A stretch of 64,000 nt of DNA from Caprimulgus europaeus (taxonomy: Eukaryota > Chordata > Aves > Caprimulgiformes > Caprimulgidae). Location: NCBI GenBank assembly GCA_907165065.1, contig OU015539.1, positions 868,001 to 932,000 of the forward strand, in the 5' to 3' direction. The translations under genes were made by a program, and so were the position numbers. Numbering within the stretch: position 1 is the stretch's first letter; each line of letters starts with the position of its first letter. Below, piece by piece: positions 14,728 to 27,400 of this stretch. The notes below the pieces were generated by a model. That model was given only the letters and a program-made list of their open reading frames with translations. It was not told the origin of the DNA and did not search any database.

Positions 14728-17700
14728 GGCATCCTACTGCCAGAGTCTTCCTGGGTCGTAGAAATATATCTTCTGTGGTGTTCTATAGATTCTGTACACA
14801 AATTCCCTTGGGCTGTGTATGTTTAAGTGGTACATGTGGATTTATCACAATTCCCACAGAATGGATTTTCTACTAATTTATCAGGCTATTTTCTCTTGAT
14901 GATGTGTTTGCTGCAGCCCCTTCTGCCCTTGCTTCTCACATTTCCGTAGCTGTATGCTGCTTCATCTCTTCTTTTCATTTAAAAGAAAAATCCTGTAACT
15001 CTTGGTTCCTCAGTAGCTCTCTGCCCCTCACTCCTCAGGACTACAGCTCTGTAGTTGTCTTAAAACTGAACTGTGGCATTCTAGAGCCACTCTACTTTCA
15101 GCCTAGCATCTTCAGCTCCCTCTTGCACGTACTCATTGCTTATTCAGGCTGTGGTGTGCCTCCTGGCTGCAGTGTAGACTTAACCCTTCATGGAAGACAG
15201 CAGTTCTACCACATTATTCAAGAAGTGCCGTGCTCTCAAGGCTCTCTCAATGCCAAGCCCTCTCCTGTTGCAGCTTTGAATAAGACTTGACTTCTGTTCA
15301 TGAAATACTGAGTCTTTGGCTGTTGCCAAAGCCAGGTGTAAGCTTTTCCTTTTACTGTGAAGTAATAAATGGGTGTGAGTTTCCTCTCCAGGTCCTTTTG
15401 TTTAAGTGCAGGCAGCTGCCAGAAGGCGTGTGCCTTCTGTTCCTAAGCTCAGTTCCTTGCTAACAACTGCCTTTGAAGGCAAATGAGAGCCAGGAAGCCA
15501 GGGCTGCAATAATGATACCTTCTTCTTGTCCTCTGGGTTTTAACAGAAATACCAAGTTGTGCATTGAGCGGGCTCCTGTGGTGCAGAATGAGAGCTCTGG
15601 GGTGCAGAGCTCAGAGGTCTTGTAAAGTCAGTGAATGTGTCAGACACTTGCAAATCAGTCTGCTCTGAGATTTTTGCTGAAAGAACCTGAGAGAGGCTGC
15701 TTGCCTGAGACAAACAGAGTTAAGGGCAGGTGGTGCAGCCAGAGACTGGACCTGCCTACAAAGACAATAGTCCTTAAACAGCTAGCCTTTCTCCCTGGAC
15801 TCAGGGGCCCGTTGTTTATAAGCTCCTTTAATGTTTTACTTCTGGTGTCTGAGGGTAGTAACTTGCTTTAACTTTTGGCCTCTGTGGTTTGGGCTCAAAG
15901 TAGGACACAAAACATGCCCTGGCACACTGCACTCAGCTGATCCCCTCTCCGGGGTGGTGAAAAAATATCGGCCTTTGTGGTCCAAATGGTGTCGTTAATC
16001 CTTTCAGAATCCCCAGGGGGCAGAACAGCCAGAGGAGCAGCGGGGTGGGATGAATGCGGTTTCGCTGTGATGTCGTTAGCGGTGTTTGGAGGCGATGCTG
16101 CCTGCGGGCTGTGTGCAGTGGCCCAGCTGTTCGCTAGAGGACAGTGCACGCTGCAAAGTGTAATTGTGCTGGAACAGTGCTGCAGGAGATTGCTTACAGG
16201 CTCTGTGTGCGCTAGGAATAGTGGGGGTTGAGGTTACAAGGTAACTGGCTAGAACTCGAGAGCCATCCAGTCAAGGTGGCTTAATAGAGTGTGGCTTAAA
16301 TCACTGTGTACAGACCCTGTCTTGTAAGTTCTCTATGGGGTAATGCTGACTGCCTGGCTTCTGCAGGCACCTTCAGGGAGGCACAGGCTGCTGAAATAGA
16401 TAAAACAATGAGATAAGGGGGAGAAAAAAGGGAAATTTCTGCCTATCCAAACTCTTGTAGTGGGTGATGGGATGCACAGTGGTGAAGGTAAGGGATGAGG
16501 GCCAAGGAGGCGCAGGGCCCTGAGCAGAGGAGATGTAGGGTGAGTGTATGCTGGGTGATGGGCCTTGCAGGAGAAAGAAAGTGAAGGGCGGGCAGAATAA
16601 ACGCTGCTCAAAGTGCTGCTGCTTCTGCCTGCTCTGCTGCCAGAGCGTTCAGCAGAGGGCAGGACTGGAGCTTTATTCTGTCGTTGTTCCATCAGCCATC
16701 TCTTCATGCAAGGGACAGGAGCTCCCACATACAGCAAGGAGTGTGACATGAAAGATAAGGAGGCTGGGTTATGCAGAAGGAAGTGAGCTGCAGCGTTTTG
16801 ACCATCCTTATGCAAGTGAGGATCTTGGCATTTGTTGTGTGGCACTGTGCAGCCTCTTGGGACAGCTCCTGGCTTGGTCACTGCTCTTCAGATTTGTTGG
16901 GGTTTTTGTTTGTGGGTTGGGTTTTTTAATTTATTATTTTATCCCTTGGGGAAGGGTGACCTTGAGTGACAAGCAAGTAAAGCTGTGGCAAGATTCTTGC
17001 TTACATGAGACAAAGCTGTTGAATACCCAGGTCTGACAATGCAGGACAGAGCAGCCTTTCTGTGAGGCCCTGGTTCTGGCAGGAAGCAGATGAGGCTCAC
17101 AAAATGATAACTCTGGCAAATTCCAGATGGGCTACTGGAACCAGTAGCTGTGGCTGCCTGATCTCACCTGTAGTCCCTCTGCTCTTGGCAGCACCAGGTA
17201 GCAAAGTTCATCCCAGCTTTCACTTCTTTACTGCTGTGGTCTCCAAGGCTTTCCTTCAGTGCTGCCCATGCTGCAGAGGGTGGGAGCACTGCAGCACTTC
17301 AGAGCACGAGCCATGCTCTCTATCCTTTTACAGCCGCTCCCTCAGTTAAAGTTAAGCGGCCCTGAAACTGCCCTGGCCTTGCAGAAGGGACCAGGTGAGA
17401 GGAGAGAACTGACTACTCACTGCAGCCCCCCATGCTCCCGTGGCCTTTCTCTACACATACCTAGGCCTTGGGGTCTGTTGCTGAGCTGCTTGCAAGAAGG
17501 GCACAGAGAGCAGAACCTGCCCAGCAGCGCCTGGCGCTCCACTGGCATTTGTGCCAAGTCCCAGGCTGCTGGTGACGTCCCTGAGTGCATCTGCAGCAGA
17601 CCCCAGTGAATCTGGAGAATACTGCAGCTTCTGGGGACTCTTGAGTGTTGTGTTTCATCTGTCTGTGGAATTTCCATCTGCTTTGCTGGTCTGTCTCACT

Positions 17701-17946
17701 TTTCGGGCTGACATGCAGAAGAACCCATAAGAGAAGGGAAAAAAGTTAAAGGCTGGACAGTGCAGCAAGTGGCCCCAGAAAGTGAGTCTGTACAGAGCAA
17801 AGAAGTTTGTTTAACATGATGTTTGGGTGGTGGCGTGAAGGGGGCAGTCTGCTTGTAGCCAAAGCCCGCGCTGTTCCGTAAGCACATCTGCTGAAATAGT
17901 TTGAGTGCTGGCTGGCAATGCCTGCGCTTCGTCAAAGAAAACATTT

Positions 17947-17968
17947 AAGGAAGTTCAGTGCGGAAGTG
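17947..17968 (+). promoter_or_regulatory. Paired ETS-like GGAAGT sites upstream of PLCB2
   Basis: AAGGAAGT (17947-17954) and CGGAAGTG (17961-17968) are both good ETS-family core matches, about 380 bp upstream of the PLCB2 start codon. PLCB2 is known for expression in blood cells, where ETS factors such as PU.1 act. Use of these sites is inference; such short motifs also arise by chance. Confidence 0.35.
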
Positions 17969-18186
17969 CTGTGAACTCTGCGCTTCAAGTACGGCTCCGA
18001 GGAGCGGGTCCCTCCTGGAGAGACGTGTGCGTGCAGCACTGCCCGCGCGGGCATCTCGGCCCGTCCTGAGCTCCCCTCCGGGTGACCTTGGGCTGGCCGC
18101 GTGCTCGCTTGGGGAGCTGCTGATTTACAATGCAGATTCATCTGTCCTCGCCTGCCTGCCCCTGCCCCTCCTGAACTTGGCTGGGA

Positions 18187-18192
18187 TATAAG
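18187..18192 (+). promoter_or_regulatory. PLCB2: TATA-like box of PLCB2
   Basis: TATAAG within GGGATATAAGAGG lies about 150 bp before the PLCB2 start codon and would place the cap site near 18215-18225. No intron is needed between this and the ATG. The start site is not proven. Confidence 0.4.
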
Positions 18193-18339
18193 AGGCTGTT
18201 TGCTTTCTGGTGCCAACGGTGGCAATGGCAGAGAGCCCTGCCATGTGAGAGGCAGAGATAGAGGAGAGGGGGCCAAGGAGGAGCGAACTGTGCAGCTGCT
18301 ATTGCTTCTGGTAGCTGAGGAGCACATCTGCGGGCCAAA

Positions 18340-18423
18340 ATGTCAGTGCTCACCCCTGTCCTGCAGCCCCCGGAGGTGAAGGAGTATCTGTCCAAGGGTG
18401 AGCGCTTCATCAAGTGGGACGAT
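18340..18423 (+). CDS. PLCB2: PLCB2 exon 1 (residues 1-28), start codon
   Basis: It encodes [19 protein letters not shown] up to KWDD, the start of the PH domain, nearly the same as the human N-terminus. The ATG has A at -3 (CAAAATGT). The exon ends on a codon boundary before GTGAGTA. The 5' UTR probably lies just upstream in the same exon. Confidence 0.95.
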
Positions 18424-21400
18424 GTGAGTACCGGGGTTCTTGCTTTGCTGGGCTGTCTGCATGGCGGTGGGGCAGGTGCCGTGTTCTGGTCAGGGTTTGT
18501 GGGAGCGGGCGTTCCACAGGGGGGTGGGACACTGCCTGTCGTACCTGTGAGCAGAGATGGCTGGATAGGGAGAGTGAGCTGAGAACAGGAGAGCTGAGGA
18601 CTAAACGCAAAGGGTGTATGTGCCAGGGGTTGGTGATGTGACTTCTCTGCACCTCCGGTTCCTCCTGTGGTTGTGGAGGTTGGAAGTCAATGGAGTGTGG
18701 CACTGGGTCTGTGTGCACAGCTCCTCTATCCCACCCCAGGGTCCCGTCCCTGGGATCCAGCCCTCAGGAGGGCAGTCGCTGCTGGGAGCATCCCTGGGGC
18801 AAGAGGCCCGCGCTGCATTCGGCCGTGTGCGGAGGAGCCTGAGGGGCCGGATTTACTCCAGAGCCGAGCGAGCTCTGTGCTTTGCAGATGGAGAGGAGAT
18901 CAGGCTCCAAGTTGCTTCCCCTTAGGGCCCTGTTGCTGCAGTGGGTCAGAGGATGAGCTGTGTCCTCCCACGCCTGCCTGGCTTGGGGGTCTGTGAGCTA
19001 CCGAGTGGCAAGCAGCAAGGGGCCTGTGCTTCAACAGTGCTGCAGAAAGCTGCTTCTCTCTCCATCTCCGTGTCCTCTTGTACCTTCAAAACACCTGGTT
19101 TACAGTCTCTGTTTGCCTTTCGTTGTGAGGGGAAGAAAAGTGTGGAACAGCAGAAGAGAAGTTAATTTAAATGTAATAACCCCCTCCTCACTTTCTGAGA
19201 AGGCAAAAGAGTTTCCTCCAATACCCACGTAGCTGAGCGAGGGGACAGCAGCTGCCCGTCCATGTTGTCTGGACTGTGGATTGTCTGCTCTTGAGCACGA
19301 GTGCTGATGAAACGGGGGCCAGGCCAGGTTGCAATTGTTCACCAAGAGCTGGGGGAAGCGTTTGATGTGGTGCTGCATATGAGATGGGTTAGAAAGAGCC
19401 TCCAGCAGCCACGCAGGAGGGGTTTGTGCTCGCTTTTGTGGGCGTAAAGCTGAAACAAACTTTCAGAGTCTCAAGGCAGCGTGTGCGGGGGAGGTCGGTC
19501 ACTTGTGTGCAGCATAAGCAGGGGTGGTCCCCTCGGAAATGAGCAAGCAGTGTGATATGCAGCTGAGAGAAGGGATGGATGCTGAGGAATACAGGCTGGA
19601 ATATGACTGGGCAGTCATCCCACGAGCTGTATGTAAACAGGAGAATGACAGCAGGCTGTGGGGCAGAGCACAGCTTCTCTGTTTCCAGTGGGGTCACTGT
19701 CTGCAGAATGCTCGTGTGGCTGCTTTGAATTTGAACAGGGATTTGTTTTCTGAGAATAACCAAACTTGTCTAAAATTCCTGTTGACTCTCTGTGCTCAGT
19801 CCTTGAGGACCACTTTCCCAAAAACTTGGAGCTGTTTAGTACTTCACTGGGAATTCCTGGGATAGTTAGGCTCCTTTGAAAGCCAAGATGAGTCAAGTTG
19901 GGCTTCCAAGACCCATCAAGTGTTTATTTGCTGCTGCAACCATAGGAGTTGGGGAGCTCAAGTCCTGTGTGGATTTTCCCCTAAGGTTTATGGATTTGTA
20001 AACATTCCTAGAAGGTTGCCTCTGATTACCAAGGAGTTTACAGAATTGGCATCCAACAATAACAAAAGCCTTCTCCACAAGTGGGCTCTTCTGGTCACAT
20101 TGCTCCATCTCATCATGCTTTCCCACTCCATGGGTAGATCAGGCTGCCAAGGATGATGGCAAGAGCTCTCAGCTGCAGGATTGCTGCTCTCTAGAGGTCA
20201 TGGGCCTGTGGTTTTTTGTCTTATCTTTGAACTGACCTGGCCATGCTGTTGGCAACAGTTTTGCACCCCTTCCATGATATCTGAGGCAAAGGAATGAAGG
20301 TAGATCAGACTGGTACATCACTCAGTACAGTTTGAGACTGGACTGGAGCCTTCACTGTACCTAGAAATTTCTTGAGAAAAGCAAAACCATGCTTCTTCTG
20401 CAGTGCCTTCCCCTTGTAATGTGTCCTCTAGAGGAGGGTGCAGTAGGAGCTCTGAATTAGTTGCAACATCTTGGAGTAAGGAGCAACTCTGCTGTGCTTT
20501 GTGTAGCATCCAGCGAGACAGGGCTGCCAGGCAGACTAAAGAGGTTAAGTCCTACTACATGGATGATGGGTTATTTCAAGAACCAGCTTGGGAACCCTCT
20601 CAGAACCTCAGGTGGGGCACAGTGTAGTAGGAGACCTCTTAAGCAGAGCAGATGCACATGAGCTTGGCTCTATGCTGACTCTTAGCACTTGCAGTAGAAG
20701 CAAAAATGTTTGTAAAGATGATGGATTACCGGAGTTCACCAGGCCGTGCTCGCTTTCTGCCCTACAGTTGAGCTCCACAGGGCGAGCAGGAGCCAGCTGG
20801 GCTTCCAGACCATCTTCTGTAATGTCACCATTTCCTTTGTTGCCAGGAGCTACCCCACAGCCATCCCCATCCCTGATCAGGAGGCCAGCTGTCAGCAGCC
20901 CTTAGTGCCACCTCAACTTGCTTTCAAGAAAGCTGCTTGGTGGGAGATAAGGTTAATCTAGAAACATGGCACAATACTCAGTGCCTGTTCTGCTCTCCAT
21001 GGCCTGTGGCAGTGTGTTCAGGGAGGTAGCAAAGAGCTCTGGGAACATGGGCACGATGCTGTGCAGGTCAGCAGTGGCCTGGGCACGGTGTGAGAAAGAT
21101 GGTAGGGAGTAAAGGGAGAAGACACTGTGGCATGGGCAGCTTAGAGTAAGGAAAAATACTGAACCTGGTCCCTGGAAATACAGACAAATACAGAGTGAGT
21201 GCAGTAACAAACTGAAGAACCCAAGGCCAGGTGACAAATACAACTTCCAAATTCCATTACTAGTTTCATCTCAGTAGCTGGGTGTTTGCACTTCAGTTTC
21301 CTGGACTGAATTTGAAGCCTTCCTAGAGATGGCTGATGGCCTTAGGATGCTGTCTTGTGTGGCACCAGAGGTCAGCTGCAGTGAGGAGTCATCTGGAGTG

Positions 21401-24400
21401 AATGAGCAAAGGGGCTGGGACCCCGGCAGAGGCACCCAGCGTCCTTTATCTTGTCCCCAAAGAGCTCACGCTAATTCATCTCTTAGCACCAGATGGTGGA
21501 TGCCGTGGATGAAGCCATGGATGGAGCCATCCTTGCATGGCCTAGGCTACTTCTGGAGCTCGTAGAATGAAGTAGGTGCCTTGCAGGGAAGGCAGTTCAA
21601 ATTAAACTCTTCATGGTACTGCAGGTACTTTGGTCTCTTAATGTACGGTATAGAAAGCTCCAAGAGAGTTGTTCTAGCGCAGTGCACAGTGTTAGGTGAG
21701 GCTCAGGCTCCAGCAGAGATCAGCTTCCACACCTCACAGTGTTCCTCTGGAGATGTACTAAAATCATCTGTTCATTTCCATAAATCACAGAGGATGATTC
21801 ACCCCACCGGGTCTATATTTGAACTGGGAACCTTATGACCCGTGATGAGTTCTCAAGTCACGTAAGGTGCTAACCTTCCTTCTTCTGGTTTGGTTTTGGT
21901 TTGGTTTTTGTTAGGAAACAGCAAGTGCTTCTCCTGTGATTCTTCGGGTGGATCCAAAGGGCTTTTACTTATACTGGACCCATCAGAACAAGGTAAGTGC
22001 TAAGACTTCCCAGCTTGGTCTCCAAATAGCCGGTTCAAGTTTGTGTGAGATTAAAACACCACAAGTGCTGGAGTTCTGCACTCAAGAGCAAACTACCACC
22101 TGCATTCCACTTAGCAGGAGACTCCCACAAGGGACTTGGGAGTCTCATGCTTATTCAGTGACAGATTTGTCTGTCTGCACAGTTCCAGAAAAGAGCAGGA
22201 GATGAAGCTGCAGACGTGCCAGAGAGATGAGCATGGCCTCTTTGTGCTTGTCATGCTGGCATCTCTCACCTGCAGAGTTCATTAGCTGTGCTTCAGAGGA
22301 CTTCACAGAGAACACAGATATCCCTGTTACCCAGCTTGTGAAAGGATTCTCCAGCCAGTGCAGTGGTGCAGTTGGAAAGAAAATGGCTGGATGTATGCAA
22401 TTAAACGTCTGGAGCTTCAGCCAACATGTACCTCGTGCAGCTTGTGCTGCAGTGAACTGGCGGGCTGGGCTTAGAAATGTCATTGCTGAAAGCAGTGACC
22501 GTAGCGATGTAGGGACTGCATCACCTGGAGTGAGAGCTGTGCTTCTCTGGGGTCAGGGTGGTGTGTGCACACTGCCACAGGTAAACCACAGGCAGCTGGC
22601 TGCTGGAGGAGAGTGAGAGGCACCAAACTGAGGAAAGAGAATTCAGTTCCAGGGGGATGAGGAGCAACAGGGAGTGGGGAGATCTGGCTGACTGGAGGTG
22701 GAAGGCTGGGCTTACTTCTGCTTTCCAGAGCAGGGCTGTGGTTCAGCTCTACTTCCTCCTTGTGACCTACATGCTGAAGAGGCACCGTAGATAAAGAGAC
22801 AGAGACAATAGTCCTGCACAGCACCCTGGCCAGGAGACCTGATGTGTTCTGGTGAGCTCTGTGCCCCGGTGCCACTGGGGCCAAGGCACTGCCAGACAGT
22901 CGTATCCTCTGAGAACACAGTGTCACGAGGTTGGGGACTGTCACATCCCTCTAGAAGATGTGCTCTCAGCCATGTCTGTCACTCCCACTCCCATTTCGAG
23001 GTCTCCTCCTGGCAGTAGAATTGTTGCTGTAAGGGGTCCAGCCAGGCAGCAGGAAGAAGTGGTAGCACTGGAGGAGGTGCATAAAGTGGGGTGAGGGGAG
23101 CTGCTGTCACCCATCAAAGGTGAGATGTTGCACTGGGTTAGCGGTATGAGGGATTTAATTACATGGGAAAGGGGCTGGAATAAGGAAGTGTTGCTGACAT
23201 GAGGAAATGCAGACTGGAGGGGTGTCTCATTCCTGGAAAATGCCATTGATTATCACCTAAAATAAACTGTAATCAAATTTGAGAGCCACAGTGGAGCCTG
23301 TTCTTCCTCCTTGGGAAGCACTTGTCTGGCATCTTTCCTGTTCTCTGAGGGAATCTGCTGGCAGTGTGAGCTGGCAAGAAGGGTGATGGGCAAATGCTGG
23401 CTGTCAGAGGGAGCTGGGGCAGGCTGGTGAAGATCCTGTGCTGGGTGGCATGAGCACAGCCATGGGAGGAGAGATGGGCTGATACAGAGCATGGTGTGGT
23501 ATGGTCAATAGTATGTTGAATTTGTGTGGTTTATTAATCTTTGGCTGATTCCCCTTAAGATCTGCTTGTCATGAACAGCAAGGAAGAAAAACTGCACCAC
23601 CTGTGCACTAGGGATTCAGAAAGGAGTAGAATTAGGAGTAAAATTTCCATCTCACTTGACAATAACTTGGGGATACAGCCAGAAGACAGGGTATCCACAT
23701 TGTTCTTTATTGTGATCTTGGAAAATAATATTCTCTGCTGCAACCAGTCTGATTTGTTCTCCAGATCCATGGTGAGCAGAGGAAGGAAATTCAGGTTGGA
23801 TATTAAAAGAACAAACAAAATAAACATGACAGCTAGCCAGTAGTGAGGATGTGGGGTGGGCTGCCTAGGGAATGCTGTGGAATGTCCTCCTTGGGAATTG
23901 CTTCAGAACAGATTAGGTGAAGATCTGCTGGGAGTGACCTGGGGAGAAGCAGTCCTGCCTGCCTTCCAGCTCAGCTGCTCTGGGTTGAATGCATGGAGGC
24001 AAAAGACAGGCTGAGAACATGAGTGACAGGAGGCTCTGGGTTGTCCTAACCCATGGGCTGTAACTGGGGTAGAGTTCTGTTAAAGGGATGTAACTGGGTT
24101 ACACTGAGGTGATGGCCCAACTCTGAGCTGTAAATAAAAGCAAACCTAGAGTTACCCACCGAGTTAAATTCCTTTAACAGGTTTCCCCATATAAACATGC
24201 ATGCAAGTCATACACTCCCCCTCGAGTTATCCACACCAAACCTCTGGTCTCACCCTGGAGAGGACGGTGTTGCAGACCACCACCATGGCCTCAGCCCTAG
24301 CCAGCCCACCAGCCTGGTGTGTCAGTAGCTGGCATTCCCCCATCTGTGTTGTTCCTGGTGGGAGGGCTCTTCCCCAGTGACAGGCACTGGCTGAGACCTG

Positions 24401-27400
24401 CTTTGCAGCTTCTGGGGGTTCTGTAATGGATTTCTCTCTCCTTCTTTGTCTTTCTTCATCTTCCTTGTCTTTCCTCTGTTGTAGGAAATGGAGATTTTGG
24501 ACATAACCAGCATCCGCGATACCCGAGCAGGGCGGTTTGCCAAAATCCCCAAGGTGAGTGCACAGCTTCAGCTCTGCTGCTTGTTCATAAGGAAGGGCAA
24601 GGCTCTCTGGGGCTCTGGCATAAGCTGAGGCAGTTTACTCTGGCTTTTTGTTACAAGAGGGTGGAGAGGTCCTTGCTTCCTTACATCACAACCGTGAGTA
24701 TAGAAAAGCTGTCTTTGCTCTTGTCCCTGAACTCCCCAGGGATCCTCTGCACCTAAAAGAAAGGCAGCTCCAGACTATGGTAAATGAACTTATTGGAAAG
24801 AATATGTCAGAATGTGGGAGAACAACCATTCCCCTGCCCAAAGACCCATTTTCTGTTGGGCACAGCAGCTGGGTTCTCTCCCTTGCTGTGCATCTGGCTG
24901 GCTTTAATCACAGCCTGGCCCTGATGTTCACTGAGCTACACTGGAAAGTCCTGCAGGAGACTTGTGATGCTTCTGCATTGAGTCACCAGAGCTTCTCTTG
25001 TGCAAAGATGCACAGGCTGGGTCAAGGCAGCTGCAGACCTGTAGTTACAGTGAGATTCCAATGCAGTGTGTGGTGGGTTTTTTTCCTTTAAATGGAAGAA
25101 AATGTAGTTTCAGAAAAAGTAGTGTTTCTTTCTCCCCCTCCACACACAAATAATTTTAAATGTCTGCTTGCAGGGTGGCAGACTAAGGGGAGCACACGAT
25201 TATGGCCTTGTTCTTGGTTTCAGTTATAATTTAAGCTTCCTGCAGCAAAGTTGTCCTTGTTAGGACTTCTTTCTGGGTCTGTTTTTTGTTTGTTTTCAAC
25301 TTTTCTGTGTATGGAAAAGGCAAGCAGAAAATTGAAATAAAGCTTGAATGTGAAAACAAAGGAGTAAAGATAACAGCTCCATCTGGTAACATCGGGCATC
25401 CTCAGTCTAACACAAAAGGGGAAGACTTTGCAATGTACACTGAGACTTGAGCACCCTCTCTGTGTAAGTCACACAGTGTTTTCTTAAAGAGCAGAATGAT
25501 GTAGGTGCTAAAGGTAGAGCTCAAGAACAGCACCCATCTCACACAATTCTTAAGTCATCTTACCTTCTGAGAAACTGCTTTTCTTCTTGAAAATTCATTA
25601 GAATGAAACATATTTGAGTTTTCAACAAGCCTAAGACTTTGTCTGCACCTTGTGTAGTGGGAATAATGTCTGGAAAAAATGCTCACAGAAGTTTCTTTGT
25701 TTTAATTAGAGAGAATAAAATACTTGGAGCTGGTAGAGCTAGGTGCTACACTCCAGACAGACTGCAGTAAGGAAAAGGCCAACTTAAAACAGGAGACACT
25801 GTTTTCTAGGGTGTTAAACTTGCAGGAATAACCTGTTCACAAAATGAATTCAGCTTTGATACAGATTATAAATTGATGGTGTAAGTACTGAGGCCACAGG
25901 TGATGTCCTTCTGGTGGCAGCAGCCAGAACAGAGAAAAATGTACTAGATTTTAGCAATTAGTTAAGGAAGACTAATTGGAGACTACCAGGAGAGACATGC
26001 CAGCACAAGTGCAGTGTTGGTTGTCTCTAGACAAAAGGAATTTCTACTCAAGCAGCATCTTTCTGTAATGACCCTACTCACAAACAAGGAATTACCCTGG
26101 AAATGAGGCCAAGCCCAGTTTCTAAGTGTAATTCACAGTACAGTTTTGGGATGACTGCATTCCACAGCTAGAGAAAAACTGAAATTACCTTTTAAAAGGG
26201 GCTTTTAATAAAAGCACAAAGAAGTTTGTGAAGGGAATGAGGAAACTCATGAGCAGTACCAGGGTAGCACAAAGTGAGGGAGGGGGGGAAGCAGTGGCTG
26301 TGCTCCATAGTTAGCTCTAAATCTTTTCAATAACATTGGGAAGTGGCCTTTGTCGTTCCCATCATAAGCAAAGGCTCTTAAAGAACAGAACAAGAGAGGA
26401 CATTTCTGTGTGGAGAAAGTACTGCTGCAGAATAAGAAAAAGGTCTCTTGAGAAGAGAGAGAAAACCAGCAGACTCCAGACAGACCAGTGCTTGGGCCTG
26501 TGCCATGCTGTGGGTTCAGATGGGATCTGCAAGAGGTGTCTGGAGAAAAGACAAAGTTTGCCACTGGCACCAGGTTACTTGGGGTAATAAAATGAGGGCT
26601 GATTTGTAGGAAGACCTTGAATTGCTGATTGACTGGATAAGCTAATAAGTGATAAAATTGAGTACAGATTAAAGTCAGACAGTGCACACACACAAAAAAC
26701 CCCGATCCTAACCTTCTGTAATACAGGCTCTGAGGTGACTGTTGCTACTCAGAAACAAGGTCTTGAGGGTATGGTCCATAAAAACATCAACTCAGTGTTC
26801 AGTGGTATTTGCTCAAAAAAGTTGTGTGTTAGGGATTATAACACATCCTGAATGCACATGTGTTTCTGTGCATTTCCAGTGTCCTCATCTCAAGTGAGAC
26901 AAAGGACTGGAAAAGGTGTAGAAAAGCAGCAAGACGAAGAAAAGAATGAAGTGGCAACTGTAGGAAGAGCACCTGAGTGGGCAGGGACTGTAGTCTGGCA
27001 AAAAAAAAACGATGAGGGGGATGTGGAGGAGTATTGTGGAGCGCTGTGACACTGGGAGTGGAGTGGAGAAGGTGAGCACAGAGCAGTTACTCAGTGTTTG
27101 CTCCAGTGAGTGCTACCATCCAGTGGAATGTTCCAAAGGCAGGTTCAGCACGAGCACAAGGAGGTGCTGCAGGTTTACACTCCTGTTGCTGTGCTGTGGG
27201 ATCCCTTCCTGCTCAAGCCATGGAAATGTGTGTGAGTTTAAAAGTCAGGACAAGAAGGAAATGCCCCTTGAGGGTTATTAAGTGCAAGATGATGCCTCTG
27301 GGCTAGGAAGTTACTGAATCATCCATTGCTGGAAGCTGCAGAAATATGTCAGGGAAGTATCACTGTGTTTTTATACTTCACCCCAGACATCTGGGTGGGT

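Noticed and set aside
24648-25091. 147-codon frame in PLCB2 intron 3
   Set aside because: It starts at a TTG, has no splice context that joins PLCB2 in frame, and matches nothing I know.
26586-26591. AATAAA in intron 3 (and others near 33055 and 54987)
   Set aside because: Isolated hexamers without downstream GU-rich elements are expected by chance in 40 kb of intron.
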